Shown here one piece after another: positions 32,951 to 43,570 of a stretch of DNA of 64,000 nt. The DNA comes from an uncultured SAR116 cluster alpha proteobacterium (GTDB taxonomy: Bacteria > Pseudomonadota > Alphaproteobacteria > Puniceispirillales > Marisalimonadaceae), in assembly GCA_902619805.1 (NCBI GenBank), contig CACNGC010000001.1:62001-126000 (forward strand). Reading direction: 5' to 3'. The notes beneath the pieces are model-generated. The model saw nothing but the letters and a program-made list of their open reading frames with translations. It ran no database searches and was not told where the DNA came from. The translations under genes were made by a program, and so were the position numbers. The stretch's first letter is position 1; each line of letters opens with the position of its first letter.

Positions 32951-33053
32951 TACAACACCTCTTAAAAGTAAATAAAATTAAACATTATATAATTAAATTT
33001 AAATATTCAAATTTTCATTTATATTATCATCAGTAGTTTTTTAGGAGAGCTGA

Positions 33054-34187
33054 ATGGATTACTCAAAGGGATGTTTTATTGGACGAATATGGGACAATTC
33101 CAAAAATGGACCATGTTTAATTAGAATAAAAGATGGAAATGTATATGACATTACATCTAAAGAGATCCCCACTCTAAGAGATTTGCTTGAATTAGAAGAT
33201 ATAAAAAAATATTTAAATAGCGTTCAAGGTATAAAATTAATTTCAGTTGAAGAATTGTTTGAATTAAGCTTTAAAAAAAATTCAGAATATCACCTACTTG
33301 CTCCCTGTGATTTTCAAGCAATTAAAGCATGCGGTGTAACATTTGCTAAATCAATGGTTGAAAGAGTAATTGAAGAAAGAGCAGCAGGTGATCCTAAAAA
33401 AGCAGAAAGTCTTAGAAATCATATTGGTGGATTGATTGGTGACAGTCTGCAAAATATTATTCCTGGGTCAGAAAAAGCTATTGAAGTTAAAAATGCACTT
33501 ATTAAAGAAGGTTTATGGTCACAATACTTAGAGGTTGGAATTGGTAAAGATGCTGAAGTTTTTACTAAAGCTCAGACTTTATCATCAGTTGGTTTTGGAT
33601 CAGAAGTAGGTCTAAATCCCATTTCAAATTGGAATAATCCTGAACCAGAAATCGTTTTAGCGGTTAACAGCAAAGGCATAATCAAAGGAGCTACTCTTGG
33701 TAACGATGTTAACTTAAGAGATGTTGAAGGGCGTTCGGCTCTTCTTTTGGGCAAAGCTAAAGACAATAACGCCTCTTGTTCAATTGGACCCTTTATAAGA
33801 ATTTTTGATGATACCTATTCACTAGATGATATGAAATCAGCTCATATTACATTAAAAGTTGAAGGCGAAGAAGGATATATATTAAATGGTTCAAGCTCTA
33901 TGTCAGAAATAAGTAGGGATCCAGAAGATTTGGTAAATCAAACAATTGGAAGACATCATCAATATCCAGACGGTTTTATGTTATTTTTAGGAACCTTATT
34001 TGCCCCAACTGAAGATAGAGACGTCGTAGGTGAGGGATTTACTCATAAAATTGGTGATAAGGTAACTATTTCAGAGCCTAATTTGGGTGAATTAGTAAAT
34101 TATGTGAATTTATCCACAGCTTGTCCACAGTGGGAGTTTGGCATATCTTCAATGATTAAAAATTTAAGTCAAAGAGGTTTGATATAA
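33054..34187 (+). CDS. Fumarylacetoacetate hydrolase-family protein
   Basis: 377 residues. The C-terminal two-thirds has FAH-fold motifs: CGVTFAKSMVERVIEERAAGDPKKAE, SNWNNPEPEIVLAVNSKGIIKGATLGNDVNLRDVEGRSALLLGKAKDNNASCSIGPFI. The acidic metal ligands in EPEIVLAV and the LGND block are in place. Long members of this family hydrolyse or dehydrate 2-keto acids from sugar-acid pathways. Starts with an excellent AGGAG six bases before the ATG. A CaiB-type CoA transferase follows 21 bases later, suggesting a joint degradation pathway for a carboxylic acid that cannot be named from sequence. Confidence 0.83.
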   Translation: MDYSKGCFIGRIWDNSKNGPCLIRIKDGNVYDITSKEIPTLRDLLELEDIKKYLNSVQGIKLISVEELFELSFKKNSEYHLLAPCDFQAIKACGVTFAKSMVERVIEERAAGDPKKAESLRNHIGGLIGDSLQNIIPGSEKAIEVKNALIKEGLWSQYLEVGIGKDAEVFTKAQTLSSVGFGSEVGLNPISNWNNPEPEIVLAVNSKGIIKGATLGNDVNLRDVEGRSALLLGKAKDNNASCSIGPFIRIFDDTYSLDDMKSAHITLKVEGEEGYILNGSSSMSEISRDPEDLVNQTIGRHHQYPDGFMLFLGTLFAPTEDRDVVGEGFTHKIGDKVTISEPNLGELVNYVNLSTACPQWEFGISSMIKNLSQRGLI

Positions 34188-34208
34188 ATTAAATTTTAGG
34201 AATTCATT

Positions 34209-35336
34209 ATGAAAGAAGTATTAAAAGGATCCTTAGAGGGCATAAAAGTAATAGATTTTTCAACTCTCTTACCTGGACCACTTGCAAGCTTGTTCTTATC
34301 AGAAACAGGAGCAGAGGTAATTAAGATTGAAAAACCTGATGTTGGTGATGAAATAAGATTGTCTAATCCTCAATGGGGTGAACAAAGTGTATCTTTTTCT
34401 TTGCTTAATAGAGGTAAAAAAAGTTTATCACTTGATTTAAAAGATCCTAAAAATCTTAAAATCTTGATACCAATTTTAAAAGAAGCTGACATTATAATTG
34501 AACAATTCAGGCCTGGCGTAATGAAAAGACTCGGATTAGATTATGAAAGTGTAAAAAAAATTAACCAAGATGTAATTTACGTCTCTATCACAGGTTATGG
34601 TCAATATGGCCCAAAAAGTCAGGTAGCTGGCCACGATCTAAACTACATAGGAAATGCAGGTCTTCTGAGTATAAGCATGGGTAGAGAAAATGATACCGTT
34701 GTACCGCCAGCACTTGTAGCAGATATAGCAGGTGGATCTTATCCGGCTGTAATTAATATCTTATTAGCATTAAGAAAAAGGGACTTAAATAAAGAAGGCT
34801 CATATATAGATCTATCTATGACAGAAAATCTTTTTCCTTTTATGTTTTGGGGTTTAGGTTCTGGGTTTGCCCATAACAAATGGCCAGGCAATAGTGATGG
34901 AGTTTTATCAGGAGGTTCTCCTAGATATAATATCTACAAAACAAGTGATGGAAGTTATGTAGCTGCAGCCCCTTTAGAGGATAGATTTTGGAATAAGTTT
35001 TGTGAGGCAATAGAACTCCCAAAAAAATTTATCAAAATGCAGAATGATCAAGAAAAGGTCATTCAAGAAATTAGAAAAATTATTGGACAAAAAGAAAAAA
35101 ATTACTGGGTTGATGTATTTAACAAAGCAGATTGTTGCTGCTCAATTGTTAAATCAATTGAAGAAGCAATCAATGATAATCACTTTAAAGTTAGAAAGAT
35201 TTTTGAAAACAAAATCATAAATAATTTAGGTGAAGAAATTCCTGCTCTTCCTATACCTGTAGATATGCAATTTAGAAAAGACCAAAAAAGAGCTTCTGCT
35301 CCAAGTCTTGGAGATATTAATGATCAATTTTTCTAA
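34209..35336 (+). CDS. CaiB/BaiF-family CoA transferase
   Basis: 375 residues. Family-III CoA transferase: LEGIKVIDFSTLLPGPLASLFLSETGAEVIKIEKP, NRGKKSLSLDLKDP, RPGVMKRLGLDYE, YVSITGYGQYGP, and the catalytic aspartate in LVADIAGGSYPAV. It moves CoA between two carboxylic acids; the family includes formyl-CoA, mesaconyl-CoA and alpha-methylacyl-CoA racemase relatives, so the exact reaction is open. In a two-gene unit with the FAH-family gene; the omega-aminotransferase downstream has its own promoter region. Confidence 0.87.
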   Translation: MKEVLKGSLEGIKVIDFSTLLPGPLASLFLSETGAEVIKIEKPDVGDEIRLSNPQWGEQSVSFSLLNRGKKSLSLDLKDPKNLKILIPILKEADIIIEQFRPGVMKRLGLDYESVKKINQDVIYVSITGYGQYGPKSQVAGHDLNYIGNAGLLSISMGRENDTVVPPALVADIAGGSYPAVINILLALRKRDLNKEGSYIDLSMTENLFPFMFWGLGSGFAHNKWPGNSDGVLSGGSPRYNIYKTSDGSYVAAAPLEDRFWNKFCEAIELPKKFIKMQNDQEKVIQEIRKIIGQKEKNYWVDVFNKADCCCSIVKSIEEAINDNHFKVRKIFENKIINNLGEEIPALPIPVDMQFRKDQKRASAPSLGDINDQFF

Positions 35337-35352
35337 TTAAAAAATCATTAAC

Positions 35353-35378
35353 TTGACGTTATTAATACATGTTGTCAA
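35353..35378. promoter_or_regulatory. Inverted repeat upstream of the aminotransferase
   Basis: TTGAC (35353-35357) and GTCAA (35374-35378) form a spaced inverted repeat about 46 bases before the aminotransferase start. TTGACG could also serve as a -35 element with CAAAAT 17 bases further as a weak -10. The role is uncertain. Confidence 0.3.
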
Positions 35379-35424
35379 AATAGTTAAATAGCGAGTTGTA
35401 AGATTTAGCTCTCGGAGATTTATA

Positions 35425-36738
35425 ATGAAAAGATTAAATAATTTAGAATCTTACTGGATGCCATTTACGGCTAATAGGGATTTCAAGAAAGATCCCAGAA
35501 TGGTTGTTGCTGCTGATGGTATGTATTACAAAAGTGAAACTGGGCAAGATATTTTAGATAGTGCAGCTGGATTATGGTGTGTTAATGCAGGACATAATAG
35601 ACCAGAAATAACATCTGCTATTTCTGAGCAAGCAGCAACTTTGGATTTTGCTCCAAGTTTTCAATATGGTCATCCAAAATCTTTTGAACTTGCAAGTCGT
35701 GTCGCTGATATATTTCCAAAAGGTTTAGACCATGTTTTTTTTACAAATTCTGGTTCTGAAGCTGTTGATAGTACTCTTAAAATAGCTTTAGCTTATCATC
35801 GTGCTAGAGGCAAAGGAACTAAGACAAGACTAATTGGTCGTGAAAGAGGCTACCATGGTGTTGGATTTGGTGGAATTTCAGTTGGTGGAATGCCAAGAAA
35901 CAGACAATATTTTGGATCATTGCTAACGGGGGTAGATCATATATCCCATACATTTCTTCCAGAAAAGAATAGATTTTCTAGAGGTTTACCTGAACATGGT
36001 GATTATTTGGCAGATACATTAGAAGACATTATTGCACTTCATGATGCATCCAATATTGCTTCTGTGATTGTAGAGCCTGTAGCAGGTTCTACTGGAGTTT
36101 TACCGCCTCCAAAAAATTATTTAAAAAGACTAAGAGAAATATGTGATAAACACGACATTTTATTAATTTTTGATGAAGTTATAACTGGTTTTGGGCGCCT
36201 TGGAAAAGCAACAGCTTCTGAGTATTTTGGAGTTACTCCTGATATTATTTCGTGTGCGAAGGCAATCACTAATGGAATTATTCCTATGGGTGCTGCTGTA
36301 GTGTCTAAGGAGATATATGATACTATGATGGACGAAGCAGATATGCCCATAGAACTCTTTCATGGATATACATATTCAGGACATCCAATAGCATCTGCCG
36401 CTGGTCTTGCTGCACTAGATATTTATAGAGATGAGGACTTGTTCAACAAGGCTGGTAAAACAGCTAAATATTTAGAGAATATCGTTCACCAGCTTAAAAA
36501 TGATAAAAATGTAATTGATATAAGAAACTTAGGTTTAGTAGCTGCAATAGAAGTTGCTCCAAGGCCAGGAGCTGTAGGCGCTAGAGGATATGAAGCTATG
36601 AAAAAAGCTTGGCATAAGGGTTTAATGCTAAGAGTGACAGGAGATACACTTGCATTTTCTCCCCCTTTAATTGCAGAAAATCATGATATAGACAAAATTT
36701 TTGAAATTGTTCAATCTGTTTTAAAAGAATTAGACTAA
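35425..36738 (+). CDS. Omega-aminotransferase, beta-alanine:pyruvate type
   Basis: 437 residues. Class III PLP aminotransferase with the PLP lysine K279 in DIISCAKAITNG and the cofactor aspartate in LLIFDEVITGFGRLG. The N-terminus (LESYWMPFTANRDFKKDPRM and ILDSAAGLWCVNAGHNRP) matches the omega-amino acid:pyruvate group, which uses beta-alanine, taurine-like amines or polyamine products as amino donor. SGSEA and GYHGVGFGG are as in the family. It ends with a nine-base tail-to-tail overlap with the MBL gene. Exact donor is inferred, not shown. Confidence 0.88.
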   Translation: MKRLNNLESYWMPFTANRDFKKDPRMVVAADGMYYKSETGQDILDSAAGLWCVNAGHNRPEITSAISEQAATLDFAPSFQYGHPKSFELASRVADIFPKGLDHVFFTNSGSEAVDSTLKIALAYHRARGKGTKTRLIGRERGYHGVGFGGISVGGMPRNRQYFGSLLTGVDHISHTFLPEKNRFSRGLPEHGDYLADTLEDIIALHDASNIASVIVEPVAGSTGVLPPPKNYLKRLREICDKHDILLIFDEVITGFGRLGKATASEYFGVTPDIISCAKAITNGIIPMGAAVVSKEIYDTMMDEADMPIELFHGYTYSGHPIASAAGLAALDIYRDEDLFNKAGKTAKYLENIVHQLKNDKNVIDIRNLGLVAAIEVAPRPGAVGARGYEAMKKAWHKGLMLRVTGDTLAFSPPLIAENHDIDKIFEIVQSVLKELD

Positions 36739-37623
36739 ATTTTTCATGCTATTAATTGGCACCTTGATAAAGACATCTCCACTGTCCTCTGCGGGCGGTA
36801 GATTACCAGCTCTCATATTTACTTGAATTGATGGTATTATGAGTTTAGGCATATTTAATGTTTTGTCTCTTGCCTCTCTTACTTTAACAAACTCATCTTC
36901 TCCAATTGAAGTCTTTACATGAATATTCTTTTTTTTCTGCTCACCCACCGTTGTAACCCACTCTACTTTTCGTGAAGTCGGTGGATAATCATGGCAAACA
37001 AAAATTAAGGTATCGTCTGGATAGCTCAATATTTTTTGAATCGATCTATAAAGTTCACGAGCGTCTCCACCAGGAAAATCAGCTCTGGCACTACCAAGAT
37101 CTGGCATAAATAAGGTGTCTCCTACAAAAATAGAATTTCCAATCACATGTGCGGTACAAGCTGGTGTGTGGCCTGGAGTATTGATTACTTTACATTTTAT
37201 ACATCCAATTTTGTATTCATCATTATCTTTAAATAATCTATCAAACTGACTACCATCCCTTTGAAATTCTGTCCCAGCATTAAATGTTTTACCAAAAATA
37301 TTTTGTATATCGGAGATTTTTTCAGATATACCAATTTTTCCACCTAGTTTTTTCTGGATATAGGGAGATGCAGACAAGTGATCTGCGTGAACGTGCGTTT
37401 CGATAAGCCACTCAAGATCTAATTTCATCTTTTCAATAAAAGAAATAATTTTTTCTGCATTATGATAATCTATTGTACCTGATGAAAAATCAAAATCTAA
37501 AACACTATCTATTACGGCGCATTTTTTTGAGGTCATGTCATAAACGACATAACTGATAGTGGATGTTTCCTCATCAAAAAAACCTTTAATTTTGAAATTT
37601 TTATCTAATCTTGTCTCAATCAT
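36730..37623 (-). CDS. ETHE1/Blh-like MBL-fold hydrolase (likely persulfide dioxygenase)
   Basis: 297 residues. Metallo-beta-lactamase motifs ETHVHADHLSASPYI, NTPGHTPACTAHVIGNSIFVGDTLF, PGGDARELYRSIQKIL and VCHDYPP. The layout with a single iron site fits the persulfide dioxygenase group (ETHE1, Blh, SdoA) which oxidises glutathione persulfide to sulfite. It is not PhnP-like: it lacks that family's pattern and phn context. The amidase at 37633-39054 lies ten bases upstream on the same strand, so co-transcription is likely. Confidence 0.85.
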   Translation of the reverse strand: MIETRLDKNFKIKGFFDEETSTISYVVYDMTSKKCAVIDSVLDFDFSSGTIDYHNAEKIISFIEKMKLDLEWLIETHVHADHLSASPYIQKKLGGKIGISEKISDIQNIFGKTFNAGTEFQRDGSQFDRLFKDNDEYKIGCIKCKVINTPGHTPACTAHVIGNSIFVGDTLFMPDLGSARADFPGGDARELYRSIQKILSYPDDTLIFVCHDYPPTSRKVEWVTTVGEQKKKNIHVKTSIGEDEFVKVREARDKTLNMPKLIIPSIQVNMRAGNLPPAEDSGDVFIKVPINSMKNLV

Positions 37624-37632
37624 TTTTAAACC

Positions 37633-39054
37633 TTAAACTATTTGTGGAACTGGCCTTTTAGTAACTTCATTTTTAATTAAAATTGACTCCAAACTTTTTG
37701 CAATCTCAGATAAATCTACATCTTTTCCAGCTGGCGCAATTAATTGAATTCCGAAGGGCATTTGTTGATGATCTAATCCACATGGCAATGCCCAAACACA
37801 AGGGATTGCCATTGTGGTTGCATAGCTAAGTGATAACCACCTCATATAAGTTGGCATTTTCTCTCCATTAATTTCATCAACAAATAATTGTTCATGCGGA
37901 TATGGAGAAACTGATGCAGCAGGACAAATCAGAACATCATATTCATTAAAAAAATTACGAAAGTTTCTGTAAATTTTCGTTTGCCTCACATGAGCCCATG
38001 ATACATCTGAAAGAGAGTACTTTAATCCTCTTTCAACATTATCAATTACATTTGGCCCCAACAAATCTTTTGAATTATCAAATCTTTCTTTATGTGATGC
38101 AACATAGTTAAATCCTCGTATGATTTCAAAGCAATTATGTACATCTAAAAAATCTGGTTCAGCTTGCTCTGATTTTCGAAAATTACTTTTAAAAGTACTT
38201 ACCTTATCAAGAAAAATTGATTTAATCTCATTATCTACTGGAGCACATCCAAGATCAGCTGAGTATGCCATTTTTATATTTGATAGGTCAGCCCCAATCA
38301 ATTCTTGAGGCATTGAAATACTGTCAAAACTTGAGAACGGATCCATTCTATTTAAATTTGCTTGAGCTTGTAATAGTAAATAAGTGTCCGACACACTTCT
38401 GCCCATTGGGCCTTGAACTGAAAAAGGGTTCAAACCTACAGCAGCTTCAGTTGCTGGTACTAAACCAGGAGAAGGTCTAAAACCATTAACACCACAAAAC
38501 CCAGCAGGGGTCCTGAGGCTTCCTCCATAATCACTACCATTAGCCAATGGCATCATGTTACAGGCTAGAGCTGCAGCGCTTCCACCAGAAGAACCTGCAG
38601 GAGTTTTTGTTAGATCAAATGGATTAGAAGTAGCACCATAAACAAAATTTTTTGTATTACCACCTGCACCAAATTCTGGTGTGTTTGTCTTACAAAAAAT
38701 TATTGCACCTTCACTTCTTATATCCTCAACTATAGTGTCATCACTTTCAGGAATTCTATTTTTATAGATTTTAGACCCAGATGTTGAGCGGAGATTTTTA
38801 ACAATATTTAAATCTTTTATGCCAACGGGTAAACCATGAAGTAAACCTAGTTCTGATCCAGACATTACATCATCTTCAGCTTTTTTTGCCTGTTTTAGAA
38901 CATCTTCATTATTAATTGCTACAACTGCATTTATAGATGGGTTTAATTTTTCTATTTGCTCAATACAACTCTTTGTTAGCTCTAATGGTGAAAGTTTTTT
39001 GTTTCCAATTAACCTTCTTGCTTCAATAGCATCTAGATCACATGGCCTTGACAT
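37633..39054 (-). CDS. Amidase (amidase-signature family)
   Basis: Start set at 39054 (MSRPCDLDAIEARRLI), preceded by AAGGAG; the longer frame adds ten hydrophobic residues without support. 473 residues. Catalytic Ser-cisSer-Lys triad: lysine in LPVGIKDLN, serine in TPAGSSGGSAAAL and nucleophile in GSDYGGSLRTPAGFCG. Amidases of this type hydrolyse small amides or carbamates. It is not GatA: no gatB or gatC nearby and the C-terminal part differs. Co-directional with the MBL hydrolase. The substrate is unknown. Confidence 0.87.
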   Translation of the reverse strand: MSRPCDLDAIEARRLIGNKKLSPLELTKSCIEQIEKLNPSINAVVAINNEDVLKQAKKAEDDVMSGSELGLLHGLPVGIKDLNIVKNLRSTSGSKIYKNRIPESDDTIVEDIRSEGAIIFCKTNTPEFGAGGNTKNFVYGATSNPFDLTKTPAGSSGGSAAALACNMMPLANGSDYGGSLRTPAGFCGVNGFRPSPGLVPATEAAVGLNPFSVQGPMGRSVSDTYLLLQAQANLNRMDPFSSFDSISMPQELIGADLSNIKMAYSADLGCAPVDNEIKSIFLDKVSTFKSNFRKSEQAEPDFLDVHNCFEIIRGFNYVASHKERFDNSKDLLGPNVIDNVERGLKYSLSDVSWAHVRQTKIYRNFRNFFNEYDVLICPAASVSPYPHEQLFVDEINGEKMPTYMRWLSLSYATTMAIPCVWALPCGLDHQQMPFGIQLIAPAGKDVDLSEIAKSLESILIKNEVTKRPVPQIV

Positions 39055-39151
39055 ATTTTCTCCTTTTAATAAGAAAAAGATCACATTTTATTTGACTTAC
39101 GTAAAGCTTGAATGAACAAAAAGGCTCAATAATACAATAAATTAATTGTTT

Positions 39152-39170
39152 ATTGAGAATTACTATCAAT
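39152..39170. promoter_or_regulatory. 19-base inverted repeat upstream of the irr-like gene
   Basis: ATTGAGAAT, one base, ACTATCAAT: the arms match in seven of nine places. It lies 18 bases before the regulator's ATG and resembles a degenerate Fur-type box, so self-regulation is plausible. Confidence 0.4.
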
Positions 39171-39188
39171 TAGTGTAATAATTATCTC

Positions 39189-39587
39189 ATGAATAATAAA
39201 GAAAAATTAAGGAAAGCTGGTCTAAGACCTACTAAACAGAGGATGATAATTGCAGACATCCTTTTAGATGGTATTAATAGGCATTTTACTGCTGAAAATC
39301 TGCAGAACGAAATAAATTCTTCAGGTAATTCAATGTCTATAGCTACAATATATAATTGTCTTAAAAAATTTAGAAATTGTGGTCTCATTAAACAGGTTGA
39401 ATCTTCAAAAGACACCGCTATTTTTGATACAAATATAAATCAACATCATCATTTTTTAGACGAAGAAACAGGTAAATTAATTGACATTGAAAATGATGAA
39501 GTTAACTTACACAAGCTTCCAAAAATTCCTCAAGGTTATCTTAATAACGGTGTTGAGGTCTTAATAAAAATTAAGAAGCAAATTTGA
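39189..39587 (+). CDS. irr: Irr-type Fur-family regulator
   Basis: 132 residues. Winged-helix Fur family: LRKAGLRPTKQRMIIADILLDG, MSIATIYNCLKKFRNCGLIKQVE. The three-histidine cluster DTNINQHHHFLDEETGKLIDI (H86-H88) and the lack of the CxxC zinc pairs fit Irr, the heme-responsive iron regulator of alphaproteobacteria, better than PerR or Fur. The N-terminal heme motif of Bradyrhizobium Irr is absent, as in many species. Next to katG, 101 bases upstream on the same strand, with an ICE-like palindrome between, so it probably controls katG. Confidence 0.82.
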   Translation: MNNKEKLRKAGLRPTKQRMIIADILLDGINRHFTAENLQNEINSSGNSMSIATIYNCLKKFRNCGLIKQVESSKDTAIFDTNINQHHHFLDEETGKLIDIENDEVNLHKLPKIPQGYLNNGVEVLIKIKKQI

Positions 39588-39597
39588 TTTTTTTTAC

Positions 39598-39614
39598 TTT
39601 AAAATCGTTCTAAA
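39598..39614. promoter_or_regulatory. ICE-like palindrome upstream of katG, candidate Irr site
   Basis: TTTAAAA, TCG, TTCTAAA. This differs at a single base from the symmetrical iron control element consensus TTTAGAA-N3-TTCTAAA. It ends four bases before the katG -35 hexamer, a position suited to control of the promoter. Binding by Irr is inferred. Confidence 0.6.
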
Positions 39615-39618
39615 CTAC

Positions 39619-41824
<2,206 letters not shown>

Positions 41825-41846
41825 TCAGATAGATAATGTTTTCAAG

Positions 41847-41880
41847 AAGGCGATTTGATTATGTTAAATCGCCTTTTTTT
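41847..41880 (+). terminator. Intrinsic terminator after katG
   Basis: AAGGCGATTT (41847-41856) pairs perfectly with AAATCGCCTT (41866-41875) around nine bases, followed by a T run to 41880. It lies 22 bases past the katG stop and between convergent genes; AAGGCG stems with A on the other side could also stop the recombinase gene. Confidence 0.85.
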
Positions 41881-42832
41881 ATGAGCGTGGATGTATAGCT
41901 TTATGTAATCTCAAAAGTTCTGCTTCGTTTACATCTGTATATCTTTGGGTGGTTGAAAGGCTGGAGTGGCCTAGCAATTGTTGTATAGCTCTTAAATCTG
42001 CGCCACCAGATAATAAATGAGTGGCGAATGCATGCCGTAAAGCATGAGGAGTAGTATGGGATGGTAAGCCCAATTCATACCTCAGATTTTCAACTCTTCT
42101 TTGAATAATCCTTGGAGATAATTCTCCTCCTCGTTTTCCCAAAAAAAGCGGTTCATCCCCATTAGTATCAAATGGACAATGATCTATATATTCTCTGACT
42201 CCTTCACAAATAATTGGTAAAAGAGGTACATCTCGATATTTGTTACCTTTACCTTTTACTCTTAACCACTCCCCATTGGGTGCATCTTTTCTTTTTAATG
42301 ATAACGCCTCACTTATTCTTAAACCTGAGCCATACAATAGAAGTAAAACTGCCCTATCACGTAAATTAATCCAGTGATCAGACTCATTATTCATAATTGA
42401 TTCTAAAGCCTGTGCTACTAGATTTGACTCTATGGACTTTGGAAATGATCTTTTAAGTTTTGGGCTTTTAAAAATAGACATATCGAGTGAAGAAATAATT
42501 TTATCTCTTATAAGGAATTTATAAAAATTTTTTAAACTTGATACTTTTCTAGCGACTGTTGGTCTAGATAATTGTCTTTCAGATAAAACTGACAAAAATT
42601 CTCTAAAAATGTATTTATCTAGTAACAAGAATTCATAATTTTTGTCAGTACAAAAATTTGAAAATTCTAACACGTCTCTTTTATATGCGTCTAAGGTATG
42701 TTCCCCATAACCACGAATTGTTTCTAGATATTTTATCCAGGAAAAAATGGTATCATTTTCATTTTTAGAAATACTATCTTTATTCAATTCTTCCACATTT
42801 ATTACAAAATTGATTGTCCTGTTTTTTTCCAA
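41879..42832 (-). CDS. xerC: Tyrosine recombinase XerC/XerD
   Basis: Up to 317 residues. SAM-like N-terminal domain and a catalytic domain with R in [14 protein letters not shown] in [52 protein letters not shown] (His, Arg, His and the nucleophile Tyr). Matches chromosomal XerC/D that resolve chromosome dimers; XerC is preferred because alphaproteobacterial xerC commonly sits near priA, but XerD cannot be ruled out. Start unsure: TTG at 42832 (31-base overlap with fsa) or GTG at 42796 just after the fsa stop. Not a phage integrase: no flanking mobile genes. Confidence 0.87.
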   Translation of the reverse strand: MEKNRTINFVINVEELNKDSISKNENDTIFSWIKYLETIRGYGEHTLDAYKRDVLEFSNFCTDKNYEFLLLDKYIFREFLSVLSERQLSRPTVARKVSSLKNFYKFLIRDKIISSLDMSIFKSPKLKRSFPKSIESNLVAQALESIMNNESDHWINLRDRAVLLLLYGSGLRISEALSLKRKDAPNGEWLRVKGKGNKYRDVPLLPIICEGVREYIDHCPFDTNGDEPLFLGKRGGELSPRIIQRRVENLRYELGLPSHTTPHALRHAFATHLLSGGADLRAIQQLLGHSSLSTTQRYTDVNEAELLRLHKAIHPRS

Positions 42833-43455
42833 TCGGATAGAAAATCTGATAAGCCTTTATCAGTTAGAGGATGGTTGTACATAGATTTTAAAAATTTTGG
42901 TGGTACTGTAGCAACATCTGCACCTAACTTTGCAGAATCCACGATATCTTGAACACTTCTTATTGAGGCTGCAAGAACTTTAGTATCAAATCCGTGAATA
43001 TCGTAGATCTCAGTAATTTCAGAAATTAAATTCATGCCATCAGCACCAATGTCATCTAATCTACCTATAAAAGGAGATATAAAAGTTGCGCCTGCTTTTG
43101 CGGCTAATAGGGCCTGAGCCGCACTAAAACATAAGGTGACATTTACCATAATGCCATCGTCAGAAAATGCTTTGCACGCTCTTAAGCCGTCAATTGTTAA
43201 AGGAACTTTAATTGCAACATTTTGAGCAATTGAAGAAAGTTTTTTGCCTTCTAAAATCATATTATCAAAATCTGTTGCGGTGACTTCTGCGCTTACTGGT
43301 CCTGACACTTCATTGCAAATTTCTTCAATAGTACTAATTATATTTCTTCCAGATTTAGCTATTAAGGACGGGTTAGTAGTAACACCATCAATTAACCCAG
43401 TAATATTCAACGATTTAATTTCCTCAATCTCAGCGGTGTCTATAAATAATTGCAT
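42802..43455 (-). CDS. fsa: Transaldolase-like fructose-6-phosphate aldolase
   Basis: 217 residues, the short transaldolase form (TalC/MipB/FSA). [15 protein letters not shown] near the start and the Schiff-base lysine K83 in [12 protein letters not shown]. Likely transfers or cleaves dihydroxyacetone units in the pentose phosphate area. Divergent from priA with a 115-base AT-rich gap. Many alphaproteobacteria have this gene beside priA, which supports its being housekeeping. Whether it acts as true transaldolase or as aldolase cannot be told here. Confidence 0.9.
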   Translation of the reverse strand: MQLFIDTAEIEEIKSLNITGLIDGVTTNPSLIAKSGRNIISTIEEICNEVSGPVSAEVTATDFDNMILEGKKLSSIAQNVAIKVPLTIDGLRACKAFSDDGIMVNVTLCFSAAQALLAAKAGATFISPFIGRLDDIGADGMNLISEITEIYDIHGFDTKVLAASIRSVQDIVDSAKLGADVATVPPKFLKSMYNHPLTDKGLSDFLSDWKKTGQSIL

Positions 43456-43570
43456 CTCGTATCCTTTTAACTTTTTTGAAGTTTAAACATTTCTTTAAGC
43501 ATAATTTATAATACACTATTTAAAAATTATAACTATATTTAGCTTTAAACTTATTTCATAAAGATAGTAA

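Noticed and set aside
36730-37623. MBL-fold gene as the missing phnP
   Set aside because: Its motifs fit the ETHE1/Blh persulfide dioxygenase group and it lies in an unrelated neighbourhood beside an amidase.
37633-39054. Amidase as GatA of the tRNA-dependent amidotransferase (also considered for 50775-52064)
   Set aside because: No gatB or gatC gene is adjacent to either amidase, and the segments outside the shared triad do not look like GatA.
41879-42832. Tyrosine recombinase as a phage or island integrase
   Set aside because: Length, motif spelling and place beside fsa and priA fit chromosomal XerC/D; no attachment repeats or mobile genes were seen nearby.
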